This document shows, one piece after another, positions 26,385 through 34,593 of a stretch of DNA of 64,000 nucleotides. Both the position numbers and the translations under genes were made by a program. The stretch covers positions 23,548-87,547 of the forward strand of contig JAITLC010000136.1 in the NCBI GenBank assembly GCA_031278095.1, in the 5' to 3' direction. A model generated the notes under the pieces. That model saw only the letters and a program-made list of their open reading frames with translations, did not search any database and was not told where the DNA came from. The stretch comes from Treponema sp. (GTDB taxonomy: Bacteria > Spirochaetota > Spirochaetia > Treponematales > Breznakiellaceae). Each line of letters begins with the position of its first letter. Within the stretch, counting starts at the first letter, position 1.

Positions 26385-26505
26385 GGAATCATTAAAACCT
26401 ACTAAAACCATAGGATTAATATGAATTTTGGCAGGGGCTCAGAAATAGTAAATAATTCCCCGGTTTTTCCGGGAGATTATAAATTTGGTTAAAAAGGAGA
26501 TTTTT

Positions 26506-28080
26506 ATGACAAAAAAACAGATGCTTATTCAGATGCTGCTCCTGGCAGTTATAGCAATGCCGGGCATCGTGTCTGCCGGCGGCAAGAAGGATGCGGGTAC
26601 TGCGCAGAGTACGTATCGAGAAAATCTGCGTATTGCGGTATCCGCAGCGCCTGAAACGTTGGACATCGCTTTTTCCTCATCCGCCGTCGCCCAGCAGATG
26701 ACCAAGGGAGCCGTTTACGAAAGCCTCGTATACGTCAAGAGTGACTTCTCCATCGGACTTGAGCTGGCCGAAAGTTTTACGGTCAACGACGATTCTTCGG
26801 TGTACACCTACAAGCTGCGCAGGGGCGTCAAGTTCCACAATGGGCAGGAACTGAAGGCCGATGATGTGGTCGCCTCTCTCAACCGCTGGCTCGAACTCTA
26901 TGGTTCCGCGGTAACCAAAGGCGCCGGCTTTGTAAAGACGGATGATTACACCGTTACGATAAACCTAGGACACCCCATGCTTTATCTGAACGAGCTTATC
27001 GCCACCGCGGAAAATAACGCCATCATTGTCCCCAAATCTATTGCGGACGCTGCAGGAACCGGTAAACCCATTACCGAATATATCGGTACTGGTCCCTATC
27101 AGTTCACCGAATGGGCCGCCGACCGTTATATCCTGCTGTCCAGATTTGACGGTTACGTTCCCTATGGAATAAAAGGAGAGTGCTCCGGCTGGGGAGGCTA
27201 TAAAGAAGCCTTAACACCGAAGGTCTACTACTATTTTTCCAGCGACGGCAATACCCGTATCGCAGGTATTCAAACCGGCGAGTACGATATAGTCGCCGGC
27301 ATCCCCGTAGAAAATTACGGGTTGTTCGAAAACAATGCCCAGTTCAATATCCACCAGCTTGATGGCGGCGATCATGCCCTGGTCTTTAACAAAAGGCAGG
27401 GTATCGCGTCAAACCCGAAATTCCGGCAGGCTTTACAGGCGGCAGTTAATAATGAAGATATTTTATTGGCGGCATTCTCCGATAAGGCTTTTTACAAAAC
27501 AGACTCAAGTTATATCATCCCTTCCGATTCGGAGTGGTACACAAAAGCGGGCAGCGAGTATTATAATGTACACAATGCCGATACGGCGCGCCGCTTGTTG
27601 CGCGAGGCAAACTACAATGGCGAGCCCTTCCGGTTGCTTACATCAAATACCTATGCGGCGTTTTACAACGAAGCCATTGTGGTAGAACAGCAGCTAAAAC
27701 AGGCGGGCATAAATGTTGAACTTATTGTCCAGGACTGGGCAACCTATTTCAGTACCCGTTCAGACCCGGGCAAGTGGGATGCGTTTATTACCGGTTTTGA
27801 TGTAACCGTACTGCCGCCCTTTATTCTCTACCTTTCGCCTTCCTGGGCCGGTTTTGCCGATGACGCCGTGCTGCAGAACGGTTTGACGGAGATCACCACC
27901 GCCTCAGACAAAAAAAGCGTTATAGGAAAATGGGTTGAGCTGCAGCGGTACTGTCTGGCCGAATATGTGCCGGTACTCAAGTTCGGCAACTCCAGAGCCG
28001 TATCGGTATCGACATCCGGGGTGGAGGGAGGCGTGTATTTTATTTCTGTGCACCCGTGGAATATACGCGTTCAACGTTAA
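26506..28080 (+). CDS. Peptide ABC transporter solute-binding protein (SBP family 5)
   Basis: A 524-residue exported binding protein of the DppA/OppA class. ATG 26506 is used because AAGGAG stands before it; an in-frame start seven codons upstream lacks one. The signal peptide MTKKQMLIQMLLLAVIAMPG ends near IVSAGG. Family hallmarks: YTYKLRRGVKFHNGQELKAD then DVVASLNRW, and EYIGTGPYQFTEWAADRYI. It captures a peptide-like solute outside the inner membrane for the permeases encoded next. A strong hairpin element fills the 137 bases to the permease gene, a common arrangement for expressing the binding protein in excess. Ligand not known; the D-aminoacylase at the operon end hints at D-residue-containing peptides. 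Confidence 0.92.
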   Translation: MTKKQMLIQMLLLAVIAMPGIVSAGGKKDAGTAQSTYRENLRIAVSAAPETLDIAFSSSAVAQQMTKGAVYESLVYVKSDFSIGLELAESFTVNDDSSVYTYKLRRGVKFHNGQELKADDVVASLNRWLELYGSAVTKGAGFVKTDDYTVTINLGHPMLYLNELIATAENNAIIVPKSIADAAGTGKPITEYIGTGPYQFTEWAADRYILLSRFDGYVPYGIKGECSGWGGYKEALTPKVYYYFSSDGNTRIAGIQTGEYDIVAGIPVENYGLFENNAQFNIHQLDGGDHALVFNKRQGIASNPKFRQALQAAVNNEDILLAAFSDKAFYKTDSSYIIPSDSEWYTKAGSEYYNVHNADTARRLLREANYNGEPFRLLTSNTYAAFYNEAIVVEQQLKQAGINVELIVQDWATYFSTRSDPGKWDAFITGFDVTVLPPFILYLSPSWAGFADDAVLQNGLTEITTASDKKSVIGKWVELQRYCLAEYVPVLKFGNSRAVSVSTSGVEGGVYFISVHPWNIRVQR

Positions 28081-28082
28081 AC

Positions 28083-28178
28083 AGGCTCTGTTTATAAAAC
28101 GTATGTTGTGCACCGTTTCGGTACGAAACGGTGCTTACATGCAATGCCTGTCCGCAAAGTAACCGACTTTGCGGACAG
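28083..28178. repeat. Composite palindromic repeat, family I copy 3, inside dpp-like operon
   Basis: Hairpin GCACCGTTTCG/CGAAACGGTGC (28110-28134, 11 bp, loop GTA), then TGCAATGC, then hairpin CTGTCCGCAAAGT/ACTTTGCGGACAG (28148-28178, 13 bp perfect, loop AACCG). It has the same order as the second and third hairpins of copy 2. It lies between the binding-protein and first permease genes. Confidence 0.75.
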
Positions 28179-28217
28179 ATACCAATCAGGACGGAAATTA
28201 AAAGTCCGGGACAGTGT

Positions 28218-29171
28218 ATGAAAAGGTTTATTACTAAGCGGTTTCTTGGTCTTATCCCCGTATTGTTTATTCTGTCGGTTATTGTCTTTGCATTCATTCA
28301 CCTAATTCCAGGGGACCCCGCGCGGGTTATGCTGGGGGATAAAGTAACCGAGGCCGAAGTACAGGCCCTGCGCGAAACCATGCATCTAAACGACAGTATT
28401 CCTGTACAGTACATCAAATGGATAAGCGGCGTACTGCGGGGGAATTTTGGCGCATCAATTTTTATCAACGAAAATATGATAGTATTGATTAGGAGCCATT
28501 TAGTACCGACGCTGCTCTTAACTGTTTATTCAATGGCGTTTGGAATCCTCATTGCCCTGCCGTTAGGTGTCTTTGCCGCATACCGGCAAGGCAGTGTTTT
28601 CGATTTATCAATCGAAGGTTTTGCCATGGCGGGCATTTCGATTCCCAGTTTTCTGTTGGGGCTGGTCATGATTATTGTTTTTTCCGTAAAGCTCAGGATT
28701 TTTCCGTCGTCGGGTTATATGACGATTGGCGAAGCGGGTATTTTCGGCAACCTTACCTACCTTGCCTTGCCGGCTATTGCGCTGGGCAGTATACAGACAG
28801 GGCTGCTTATCCGTATGACCCGATCTTCCGTTCTGGAAGTGCTGTATAGCGATTATATTCGTATGGTACGTGCGAAAGGCATGGGAGACTTGACGGTGAT
28901 CGCAAAACACGCGCTGCGTAACGCTCTCCTCCCCATCATAACAACCGCCGGTCAGACGATGATGAGTTTATTGTCCGGTGCGGCGGTGATTGAGTCGGTG
29001 TTTAATATTCCCGGAGTAGGGCAGCTCATCATTAATTCGGTAACGCGGCGTGACTATGAGGTCATTCAGGCGATAATTCTATTAATCGCGGTGATCAATA
29101 TCATCGTTTGTTTTTTTATCGATTTGCTTTACGGGATTGTAGACCCAAGGGTACGGCTGGAAAGCCATTAG
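28218..29171 (+). CDS. Peptide ABC transporter permease, DppB type
   Basis: A 317-residue inner-membrane permease. The start at ATG 28218 gives the standard N-terminus MKRFITKRFLGLIPVLFILS, with FIHLIPGDPARVMLG following (the family's 'lipGDPa' motif). Six membrane helices; the EAA loop DYIRMVRAKGMGDLTVIAKH contacts the ATPase, and VFNIPGVGQLIINSVTRRDY is the DppB C-terminal signature. The longer open frame upstream runs through a hairpin repeat and is rejected. It pairs with the DppC-type subunit downstream. Confidence 0.94.
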   Translation: MKRFITKRFLGLIPVLFILSVIVFAFIHLIPGDPARVMLGDKVTEAEVQALRETMHLNDSIPVQYIKWISGVLRGNFGASIFINENMIVLIRSHLVPTLLLTVYSMAFGILIALPLGVFAAYRQGSVFDLSIEGFAMAGISIPSFLLGLVMIIVFSVKLRIFPSSGYMTIGEAGIFGNLTYLALPAIALGSIQTGLLIRMTRSSVLEVLYSDYIRMVRAKGMGDLTVIAKHALRNALLPIITTAGQTMMSLLSGAAVIESVFNIPGVGQLIINSVTRRDYEVIQAIILLIAVINIIVCFFIDLLYGIVDPRVRLESH

Positions 29172-29259
29172 CCTTGTTCGATAACCCGGTTGGTTATCTC
29201 ACAAGTCTCGCAAAATGCTCCGTATTTTGCCGTTTTTAAGCGGAAGTAAGGATAATATC

Positions 29260-30117
29260 ATGAATAGAGTAAAACAATACCTGGAAAGGGAACAGCGGCG
29301 GATGGCTTTAAATAAATTTTTTGCCAATAAGCTGGCAGTCACCGGATCTGCAATTATGCTGTTCATGCTTTTTTTTGCTTTGGCGGCCCCGGTTCTGGGT
29401 CCCGCAGGTCCCTATGTAATGACCGTATCGGATCGGCTTAAAGGCCCGGGTCCCGGCCATTTTTTTGGTACCGATGCATTTGGCCGGGACCTTTTGACCC
29501 GTGTTTTTTATGGCGCGCGTATTTCGCTTTCAATAGGCGCTATGGTAAGCGCCGCTGCCCTTGGCATGGGCATCCTCATAGGACTGCATGCGGCGTACTA
29601 TCGCTGCCTGGATAATGTGCTGATGCGTTTTTGCGATAGCCTCAGCGCTATACCGTCTACACTGCTCGCTATTGCCTTGATGGCTGTTCTGGGGGCAGGG
29701 GGAAAAAATGTAATCCTCAGCCTTTCGATCATCTTTACCCCCGGTGTAGCCCGCGTTGTCCGTGCCGCTGCTTTGTCGGTGAAGGAACGCACTTATATTG
29801 AAGCAATGCGTGCGCAGGGCGCAAAAACAGTGCGGATATTGTGGCTGCATATTTTCCCTAACATTTTAGGGCCGATTGTCGTGCAGGGTACCTATATTTT
29901 TGCCAGCGCCATAATCTCAGAAGCCGCGCTGAGCTTTTTAGGTGTCGGTGTTCCCATACCGGAACCCAGTTGGGGGAACATTCTCTATGAAGGCAAAGGC
30001 GTTATTTATACCTCGCTATGGATGGTAATTTTTCCAGGAGCGTTTACCGTCCTGTCGGTTCTGGGCCTTAATCTTTTCGGTGACGGCCTGCGGGATGCGC
30101 TTGACCCGAATACCTGA
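29260..30117 (+). CDS. Peptide ABC transporter permease, DppC type
   Basis: A 285-residue permease partner. ATG 29260 is preceded by AAGGA. The N-terminal region FFANKLAVTGSAIMLFMLFF with the motif HFFGTDAFGRDLLTRVFYGA is typical of DppC. The EAA loop TYIEAMRAQGAKTVRILWLH and the AALSFLGVGVPIPEPSWGNI stretch complete the signature. Same operon; the ATPase gene begins 14 bases after the stop. Confidence 0.94.
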   Translation: MNRVKQYLEREQRRMALNKFFANKLAVTGSAIMLFMLFFALAAPVLGPAGPYVMTVSDRLKGPGPGHFFGTDAFGRDLLTRVFYGARISLSIGAMVSAAALGMGILIGLHAAYYRCLDNVLMRFCDSLSAIPSTLLAIALMAVLGAGGKNVILSLSIIFTPGVARVVRAAALSVKERTYIEAMRAQGAKTVRILWLHIFPNILGPIVVQGTYIFASAIISEAALSFLGVGVPIPEPSWGNILYEGKGVIYTSLWMVIFPGAFTVLSVLGLNLFGDGLRDALDPNT

Positions 30118-30131
30118 CGGAAGGCGGATTC

Positions 30132-31115
30132 ATGAAACTATTGGAAATACAGGAACTGGGTACTTCTTTCAGGACAGGACGGGATACGGTAAAGGCTATT
30201 GACGGCGTCAGTTTCGCGGTGGGTGAAGGTGAGCGTGTTGCTTTGGTGGGAGAATCGGGCTGCGGAAAAAGCGTTACCATGCAGTCGATATTACGGCTTT
30301 ACGACGAGCGTAAACTGGTACACTATAGCGGAAAAATCTATTACAAAGGCAAGGATCTGCTCAGCCTGCCTCAAAAAGACATGCAGCATATACGGGGCAA
30401 GGAAATTGCAATGGTGTTTCAGGATGCGTTAAGCGCTCTTGATCCGATATTTACCATCGAAGACCAGATTACAGAATCGATTAAGCTGCATCAGGGTCTT
30501 TCGGGCCGTGCGGCTCAGGAGGCTGCGGCGGATATGCTTCAACTGGCAGGCATCAGTGATCCGTATCGCAGGTTAGGCCAGTATCCCTTTGAGCTTTCAG
30601 GCGGAATGCGTCAACGGGTGATGATCGCCATTTCGCTCTCCTGCAGGCCCAACCTTCTGATTGCCGATGAACCAACAAGCGCGCTGGACGTTACTATTCA
30701 AGCGCAAATAATGGAACTGATTATGGATCTTAACCGCAAGCTCAACATGGCGGTAATCCTGATAACCCATGATCTGGCAATTGTGGCGGAAACCTGTACC
30801 TGGGCGCTGGTGATGTATCTGGGACAAATCGTAGAAGAAGCGCCGGTGAAAGACCTTTTTTCCGCGCCGCAGCATCCCTATACCCTGGCTTTGATTAGAT
30901 CTATTCCAAAAATTACCGGAGAAAGACCGAAACGGCTTTATGCTATTGAAGGGATGGTACCGTTGTTGAATAACATTCCCGCAGGCTGCCGTTTTGCGCC
31001 CCGCTGTCCTTTGACGGAAGAACGCTGTAGGCAGGAAAATCCGCTGCTGATTTCAATACCCAAAGAAAACGACAGGCGGCATAAATCGCGGTGTTGGCGT
31101 GCGGGGGAACTATGA
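30132..31115 (+). CDS. Peptide ABC transporter ATPase, DppD type
   Basis: A 327-residue ATPase with Walker A GESGCGKS, signature LSGGMRQR, Walker B LLIADEPTSALD and switch His in ITHDLAIV. The C-terminal oligopeptide-transporter domain has the Fe-S/zinc-like cysteine pattern GCRFAPRCPLTEERC. Energises uptake with the DppF-type subunit. The stop overlaps the next start (ATGA at 31112-31115). Confidence 0.95.
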   Translation: MKLLEIQELGTSFRTGRDTVKAIDGVSFAVGEGERVALVGESGCGKSVTMQSILRLYDERKLVHYSGKIYYKGKDLLSLPQKDMQHIRGKEIAMVFQDALSALDPIFTIEDQITESIKLHQGLSGRAAQEAAADMLQLAGISDPYRRLGQYPFELSGGMRQRVMIAISLSCRPNLLIADEPTSALDVTIQAQIMELIMDLNRKLNMAVILITHDLAIVAETCTWALVMYLGQIVEEAPVKDLFSAPQHPYTLALIRSIPKITGERPKRLYAIEGMVPLLNNIPAGCRFAPRCPLTEERCRQENPLLISIPKENDRRHKSRCWRAGEL

Positions 31116-32104
31116 GCGATGTGATTCTTGAGGTAAAAAACCTTAAAAAGTTTTTTCCGTTAAAATCCGGTTTCCGTAAAGGTTTCCACCGGGAGCCTGA
31201 TTTAGTTAAGGCGGTTGATAATGTTTCACTCACCTTAAAACGGGGTGAAACCTACGGTCTTGTCGGGGAGACCGGAAGCGGAAAGACCACATTAGGCCGT
31301 ACTATTCTAAAACTTATAAAACCCACCGATGGGATAATCCGTTTTGGGGGACAGGATATAAGCAACTTAAACGAAGAAGCGATGCGGCCATACCGCCAAA
31401 AAATGCAGATTGTTTTTCAGGATCCTTTTACGTCCCTCAATCCACGCAGGCGGATCGGCGCCGCGCTTATGGAACCGCTGGTAATTCACGGCATTGGTAA
31501 TAAAAAAGAGCGTGAAAAAAAAGCTTTTGAAATATTGGAACAGGTGGGTCTTTTACCGGAACACTTTTACCGGTTTCCCCATGAATTTTCGGGGGGGCAG
31601 CGGCAGCGTATCGGCCTTGCCAGGGCTTTGATACAAAATCCCGATCTGTTAATTTGTGACGAACCGGTATCCGCGCTGGATGTATCGGTTCAGGCCCAGA
31701 TACTAAATCTGCTCATGGATATTCAAAACGAACGTACCGTAAGCTGTCTGTTTATTGCCCACGATTTGAGCGTGGTCAAGTACATAAGTACCCGCGTTGG
31801 AGTGATGTACTTGGGAGTGATTGTCGAGGAGGGTCCGGTGAACGAACTTTTTTCATTATCCCTGCATCCTTATACCCAGGCGTTAATTTCGGCGGTTCCG
31901 GAGCCGGACCCGCAGCTGAAGAAAACACGGATTATTTTGGAAGGCGATCCGCCTTCGCCGATTAACACGCCCGCGGGCTGTGTTTTTTACGGCCGCTGTA
32001 ATCGCCGCATTGATATTTGCCGGTACTCACGGCCTGCACTGAAAAAACGGGGGCCGGATCATTATGCCGCTTGTCATTGTTTGCCGCCTGAATTTGAGAT
32101 ATAA
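31112..32104 (+). CDS. Peptide ABC transporter ATPase, DppF type
   Basis: A 330-residue second ATPase. Start ATG 31112 overlaps the DppD-type stop; the open frame extends seven codons further but translational coupling favours this ATG. Walker A GETGSGKTT, signature FSGGQRQRIGLARAL, Walker B LLICDEPVSALDVS, switch IAHDLSVV. C-terminal domain with GCVFYGRCNRRIDIC. Followed by the amidohydrolase after 5 bases. Confidence 0.95.
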   Translation: MSDVILEVKNLKKFFPLKSGFRKGFHREPDLVKAVDNVSLTLKRGETYGLVGETGSGKTTLGRTILKLIKPTDGIIRFGGQDISNLNEEAMRPYRQKMQIVFQDPFTSLNPRRRIGAALMEPLVIHGIGNKKEREKKAFEILEQVGLLPEHFYRFPHEFSGGQRQRIGLARALIQNPDLLICDEPVSALDVSVQAQILNLLMDIQNERTVSCLFIAHDLSVVKYISTRVGVMYLGVIVEEGPVNELFSLSLHPYTQALISAVPEPDPQLKKTRIILEGDPPSPINTPAGCVFYGRCNRRIDICRYSRPALKKRGPDHYAACHCLPPEFEI

Positions 32105-32109
32105 TAATT

Positions 32110-33471
32110 ATGGCTTATGATACCGTTATTACCGGCGCCCGGGTTATTGACCCTGAAAGCGGAACCGATGAAATTTTGCACCTGGGGATTGAGAACGGTG
32201 TAATTGCCGCTCTTAGCCGGAACAGTCTTTCCGGGAAAAATGAAATTGACGGACAGGGGCTGATTCTGGCCCCGGGTTTTATCGATATACACACCCACGA
32301 GGATACAACCGAAGGTGAAAAGGCAGGTTTCCGCATCCCGCGGCAAACGGCGGCCTGCGCTTTGCGTACCGGAAATACCATCATACTGGGGGGTAACTGC
32401 GGCGGAAGCAACTACCCTATAAGCGGCTATTTAGGGGCGGTAAAAAAAGCGTCGCTTCCCATTAACTGCCCCACGCTCATTGGAAATATCACTCTGCGCA
32501 AACAAATCGGAGTGGGCAATTATGATGCGGCAAGTCCGGCCCGGATTGCCCGTCTTAAAGATCTTGCCGCTGCCGCGCTGGACGAAGGCGCCGCGGGTAT
32601 TTCCTTTGGCTTGCAGTATGCGCCTGGAACCGGCTTTGACGAGCTTCTGGCGCTGGCCCATGTAGCGGCGGAAAAAAACAAATTTTTCGCGGTGCATATA
32701 CGTTACGATACGCCGCTCAAAGCTGTCCTTGCGCTGGAAGAAGTAATTGCCGCCGCTAAAATATCCGGCGCCTCGCTGCAAATATCCCATCTTGCCGCCA
32801 ATGTATACGGCAAAGACAGTTCGGGAAACCGCAATATCCTCATTGCGGCGGACATGATACAGGCGGCACGGCAGGGTGGTGCGGACATCACCGCCGATCT
32901 GTACCCTTATGATACCTGGGCCACCGGAATTAAGTCGGCGGTTTTCGACCATGGATTTGATGGGTTTAACTTTAATGCCGGGGATCTGGAAATCCTTTCC
33001 GGAGAGCGGGCCGGGCAATATTGCACACAAGAACTCTTTGAACAGCTACGCAGTATTGAAGAAGATACCTCCGTGGCCTGCCATAACGCCATCCCCATGG
33101 AAGACATGGAAACGGCATATACCCTCGGTTTTACCTGTGTGGCCAGCGATGCGGTCATTTCCGTAGGCGGGGGACACATCAAAGGGCATCCCCGTTCTTC
33201 TTCCTCGCCTGTACGGTTTCTGCGGGAATTTGTCCGTGAAAAAAAACTCTTTCCCCTTCTTGAGGGTATTCGCAAACTCACCCTGGTTCCCGCGCAGCGT
33301 TTGAGACTCGAAAAAAAAGGGCGTATCCGGGAAGGCTGCGACGCTGATCTTGTATTGTTTGATTTTAAGTCAATCACCGACAGGGCTGGTTTCGGTGTCG
33401 ATATCTGTGCCCTGCCGCCGGAAGGCATAAAATATGTTTTTATTTCCGGCAAGGATCTTTTTTCATACTAA
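32110..33471 (+). CDS. D-aminoacylase-like amidohydrolase
   Basis: A 453-residue metal-dependent hydrolase of the N-acyl-D-amino-acid deacylase family. N-terminal beta strands (DTVITGARVIDPESGTDEIL) lead to the metal site APGFIDIHTHED. Further ligands are in FAVHIRYDTP and LQISHLAANVYG. The late SDAVISVGGGHIKGHPRSSS block, then PVRFLREFVRE, matches D-aminoacylases, where it carries the catalytic Asp and a conserved HPR. The usual HSHSD is replaced by HTHED. Cytoplasmic by its lack of signal. Five bases behind the transporter ATPase, so imported D-residue-containing or N-acylated compounds are its likely substrates; that is inference from context. Confidence 0.85.
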   Translation: MAYDTVITGARVIDPESGTDEILHLGIENGVIAALSRNSLSGKNEIDGQGLILAPGFIDIHTHEDTTEGEKAGFRIPRQTAACALRTGNTIILGGNCGGSNYPISGYLGAVKKASLPINCPTLIGNITLRKQIGVGNYDAASPARIARLKDLAAAALDEGAAGISFGLQYAPGTGFDELLALAHVAAEKNKFFAVHIRYDTPLKAVLALEEVIAAAKISGASLQISHLAANVYGKDSSGNRNILIAADMIQAARQGGADITADLYPYDTWATGIKSAVFDHGFDGFNFNAGDLEILSGERAGQYCTQELFEQLRSIEEDTSVACHNAIPMEDMETAYTLGFTCVASDAVISVGGGHIKGHPRSSSSPVRFLREFVREKKLFPLLEGIRKLTLVPAQRLRLEKKGRIREGCDADLVLFDFKSITDRAGFGVDICALPPEGIKYVFISGKDLFSY

Positions 33472-33485
33472 AATTAATAGGAGTA

Positions 33486-33514
33486 TTGACAGGGAGTATT
33501 TTGAGCTATATAAT
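33486..33514 (+). promoter_or_regulatory. Perfect-consensus sigma-70 promoter for cysK cluster
   Basis: TTGACA at 33486-33491, exactly 17 bases, TATAAT at 33509-33514. The leader to the cysK start is roughly 60 bases and ends in AGAAAGGAGAAAG. All six bases of both boxes match consensus, which predicts high constitutive transcription. I see no sigma-54 (GG/GC) element or NifA-type site. Confidence 0.75.
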
Positions 33515-33579
33515 AATATATAACCGATATGAATACTATGTTTTATCTCTATTAAGGTTCGGAGAAAGGAGAAAGTTGG

Positions 33580-34521
33580 ATGGCGAAGATTGCGGAGAGC
33601 CTTACGGAATTGATAGGGCGGACACCCTTATTAAGGCTGAACAAGTACGCTGAGGATAAAAAATTATCCGGCAGCCTCATTGCGAAGCTGGAGTACTTCA
33701 ACCCTCTGGGCAGTGTGAAGGACCGGATCGCCCTGGCGATGATTTCGGACGCGGAAAAACGGGGGTTGATCAACAAGGGTACTACCATTATTGAGCCTAC
33801 CAGCGGTAATACCGGCATCGGCCTGGCTTTTGTGTCCGCAGCCCGGGGATACCGGATAATACTCACCATGCCCGAGACCATGAGCATTGAACGGCGCAGG
33901 CTTCTCCTTGCCCTGGGGGCCGAACTGGTATTGACCCCGGGGCTCCTGGGAATGAAGGGGGCGATCAGGAAGGCGGAGGAATTAAACGCCCAGATTGATA
34001 ATTCTTTTATTCCCCAACAGTTCGATAACCCTGCCAACCCCGCAATACACCGGGAAACCACCGCCAGGGAGATCCTGGAGGATACCGACGGCAATGTCGA
34101 TGTTTTTGTGGGAGGTGTCGGCACCGGGGGCACCATCACCGGGGTAGGGGAGACTCTGAAGACGGCTAACCCGTCGATTAGGATTGTTGCGGTGGAACCC
34201 TATGACTCATCGGTTCTCAGCGGCGAAGCGCCGGCGCCTCATCCCATTCAGGGTATTGGCGCCGGTTTTGTACCGAATGTTTTTAACCGCACCGTGGTGG
34301 ATGAGATATTCAGGGTAAAAAACAAAGAAGCCTTTGAGGTATCCCGGGAGGCTGCCAGAAAAGAAGGGCTGTTGGTGGGGATATCTTCGGGGGCGGCCCT
34401 TTTTGCGGCAACCCGGGTGGCGAGACGGCCTGAATACATGGGTAAAAATATTGTGGTGCTTCTTCCCGATACCGGGGAACGGTATTTATCAACACCATTG
34501 TTTTCCGGAGATTCGGCCTGA
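33580..34521 (+). CDS. cysK: Cysteine synthase (O-acetylserine sulfhydrylase)
   Basis: PLP enzyme that makes cysteine from O-acetylserine and sulfide. 313 residues. N-terminus [23 protein letters not shown] lysine K47 in NPLGSVKDR; substrate loop TSGNTG at 74-79; phosphate loop [13 protein letters not shown]; late SSGAAL. SD AAAGGAGAAAG precedes the start. It is the first gene behind a consensus promoter and in line with two nitrogenase-like genes, with 72 bases and a hairpin between. Family members can use methanethiol or other thiols in place of sulfide, which matters if the neighbouring reductase releases a sulfur compound. Confidence 0.95.
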   Translation: MAKIAESLTELIGRTPLLRLNKYAEDKKLSGSLIAKLEYFNPLGSVKDRIALAMISDAEKRGLINKGTTIIEPTSGNTGIGLAFVSAARGYRIILTMPETMSIERRRLLLALGAELVLTPGLLGMKGAIRKAEELNAQIDNSFIPQQFDNPANPAIHRETTAREILEDTDGNVDVFVGGVGTGGTITGVGETLKTANPSIRIVAVEPYDSSVLSGEAPAPHPIQGIGAGFVPNVFNRTVVDEIFRVKNKEAFEVSREAARKEGLLVGISSGAALFAATRVARRPEYMGKNIVVLLPDTGERYLSTPLFSGDSA

Positions 34522-34526
34522 TATGT

Positions 34527-34562
34527 GAGCCTGTTTCAAAACTGAAGTTTCGAAACAGGCTC
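34527..34562. repeat. Palindromic repeat, family II, between cysK and nitrogenase-like genes
   Basis: 11-bp stem GAGCCTGTTTC/GAAACAGGCTC with an inner pairing AAACT/AGTTT. No T-run follows, so transcription may continue; it could process or stabilise the message between cysK and the downstream pair. Confidence 0.7.
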
Positions 34563-34593
34563 ATGTTATTAACCTAAAAAAGGAGTGTGTATT

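Larger units (their letters stand above)
25961..26505. other. Intergenic region with GC-rich hairpins and the dpp-like promoter
   Basis: About 545 bases without a gene. Left part: GC-rich, with a hairpin GGCCGCA/TGCGGCC (about 26031-26051) and C- and G-runs. Middle: a small hairpin CGGAAAC/GTTTCCG, a GTCCGC/GCGGAC hairpin followed by AGAC (about 26223-26242) like half of a family I repeat, and a 24-base near-palindrome GGTCAATATG...TTTGACC at 26250-26273. Right part: AT-rich, with the promoter listed separately. Confidence 0.5.

Noticed and set aside
33529..33555. Eight-codon frame (MNTMFYLY) in the cysK leader as a leader peptide
   Set aside because: No Shine-Dalgarno, no cysteine codons and no alternative hairpins that would make an attenuator; chance is likely.
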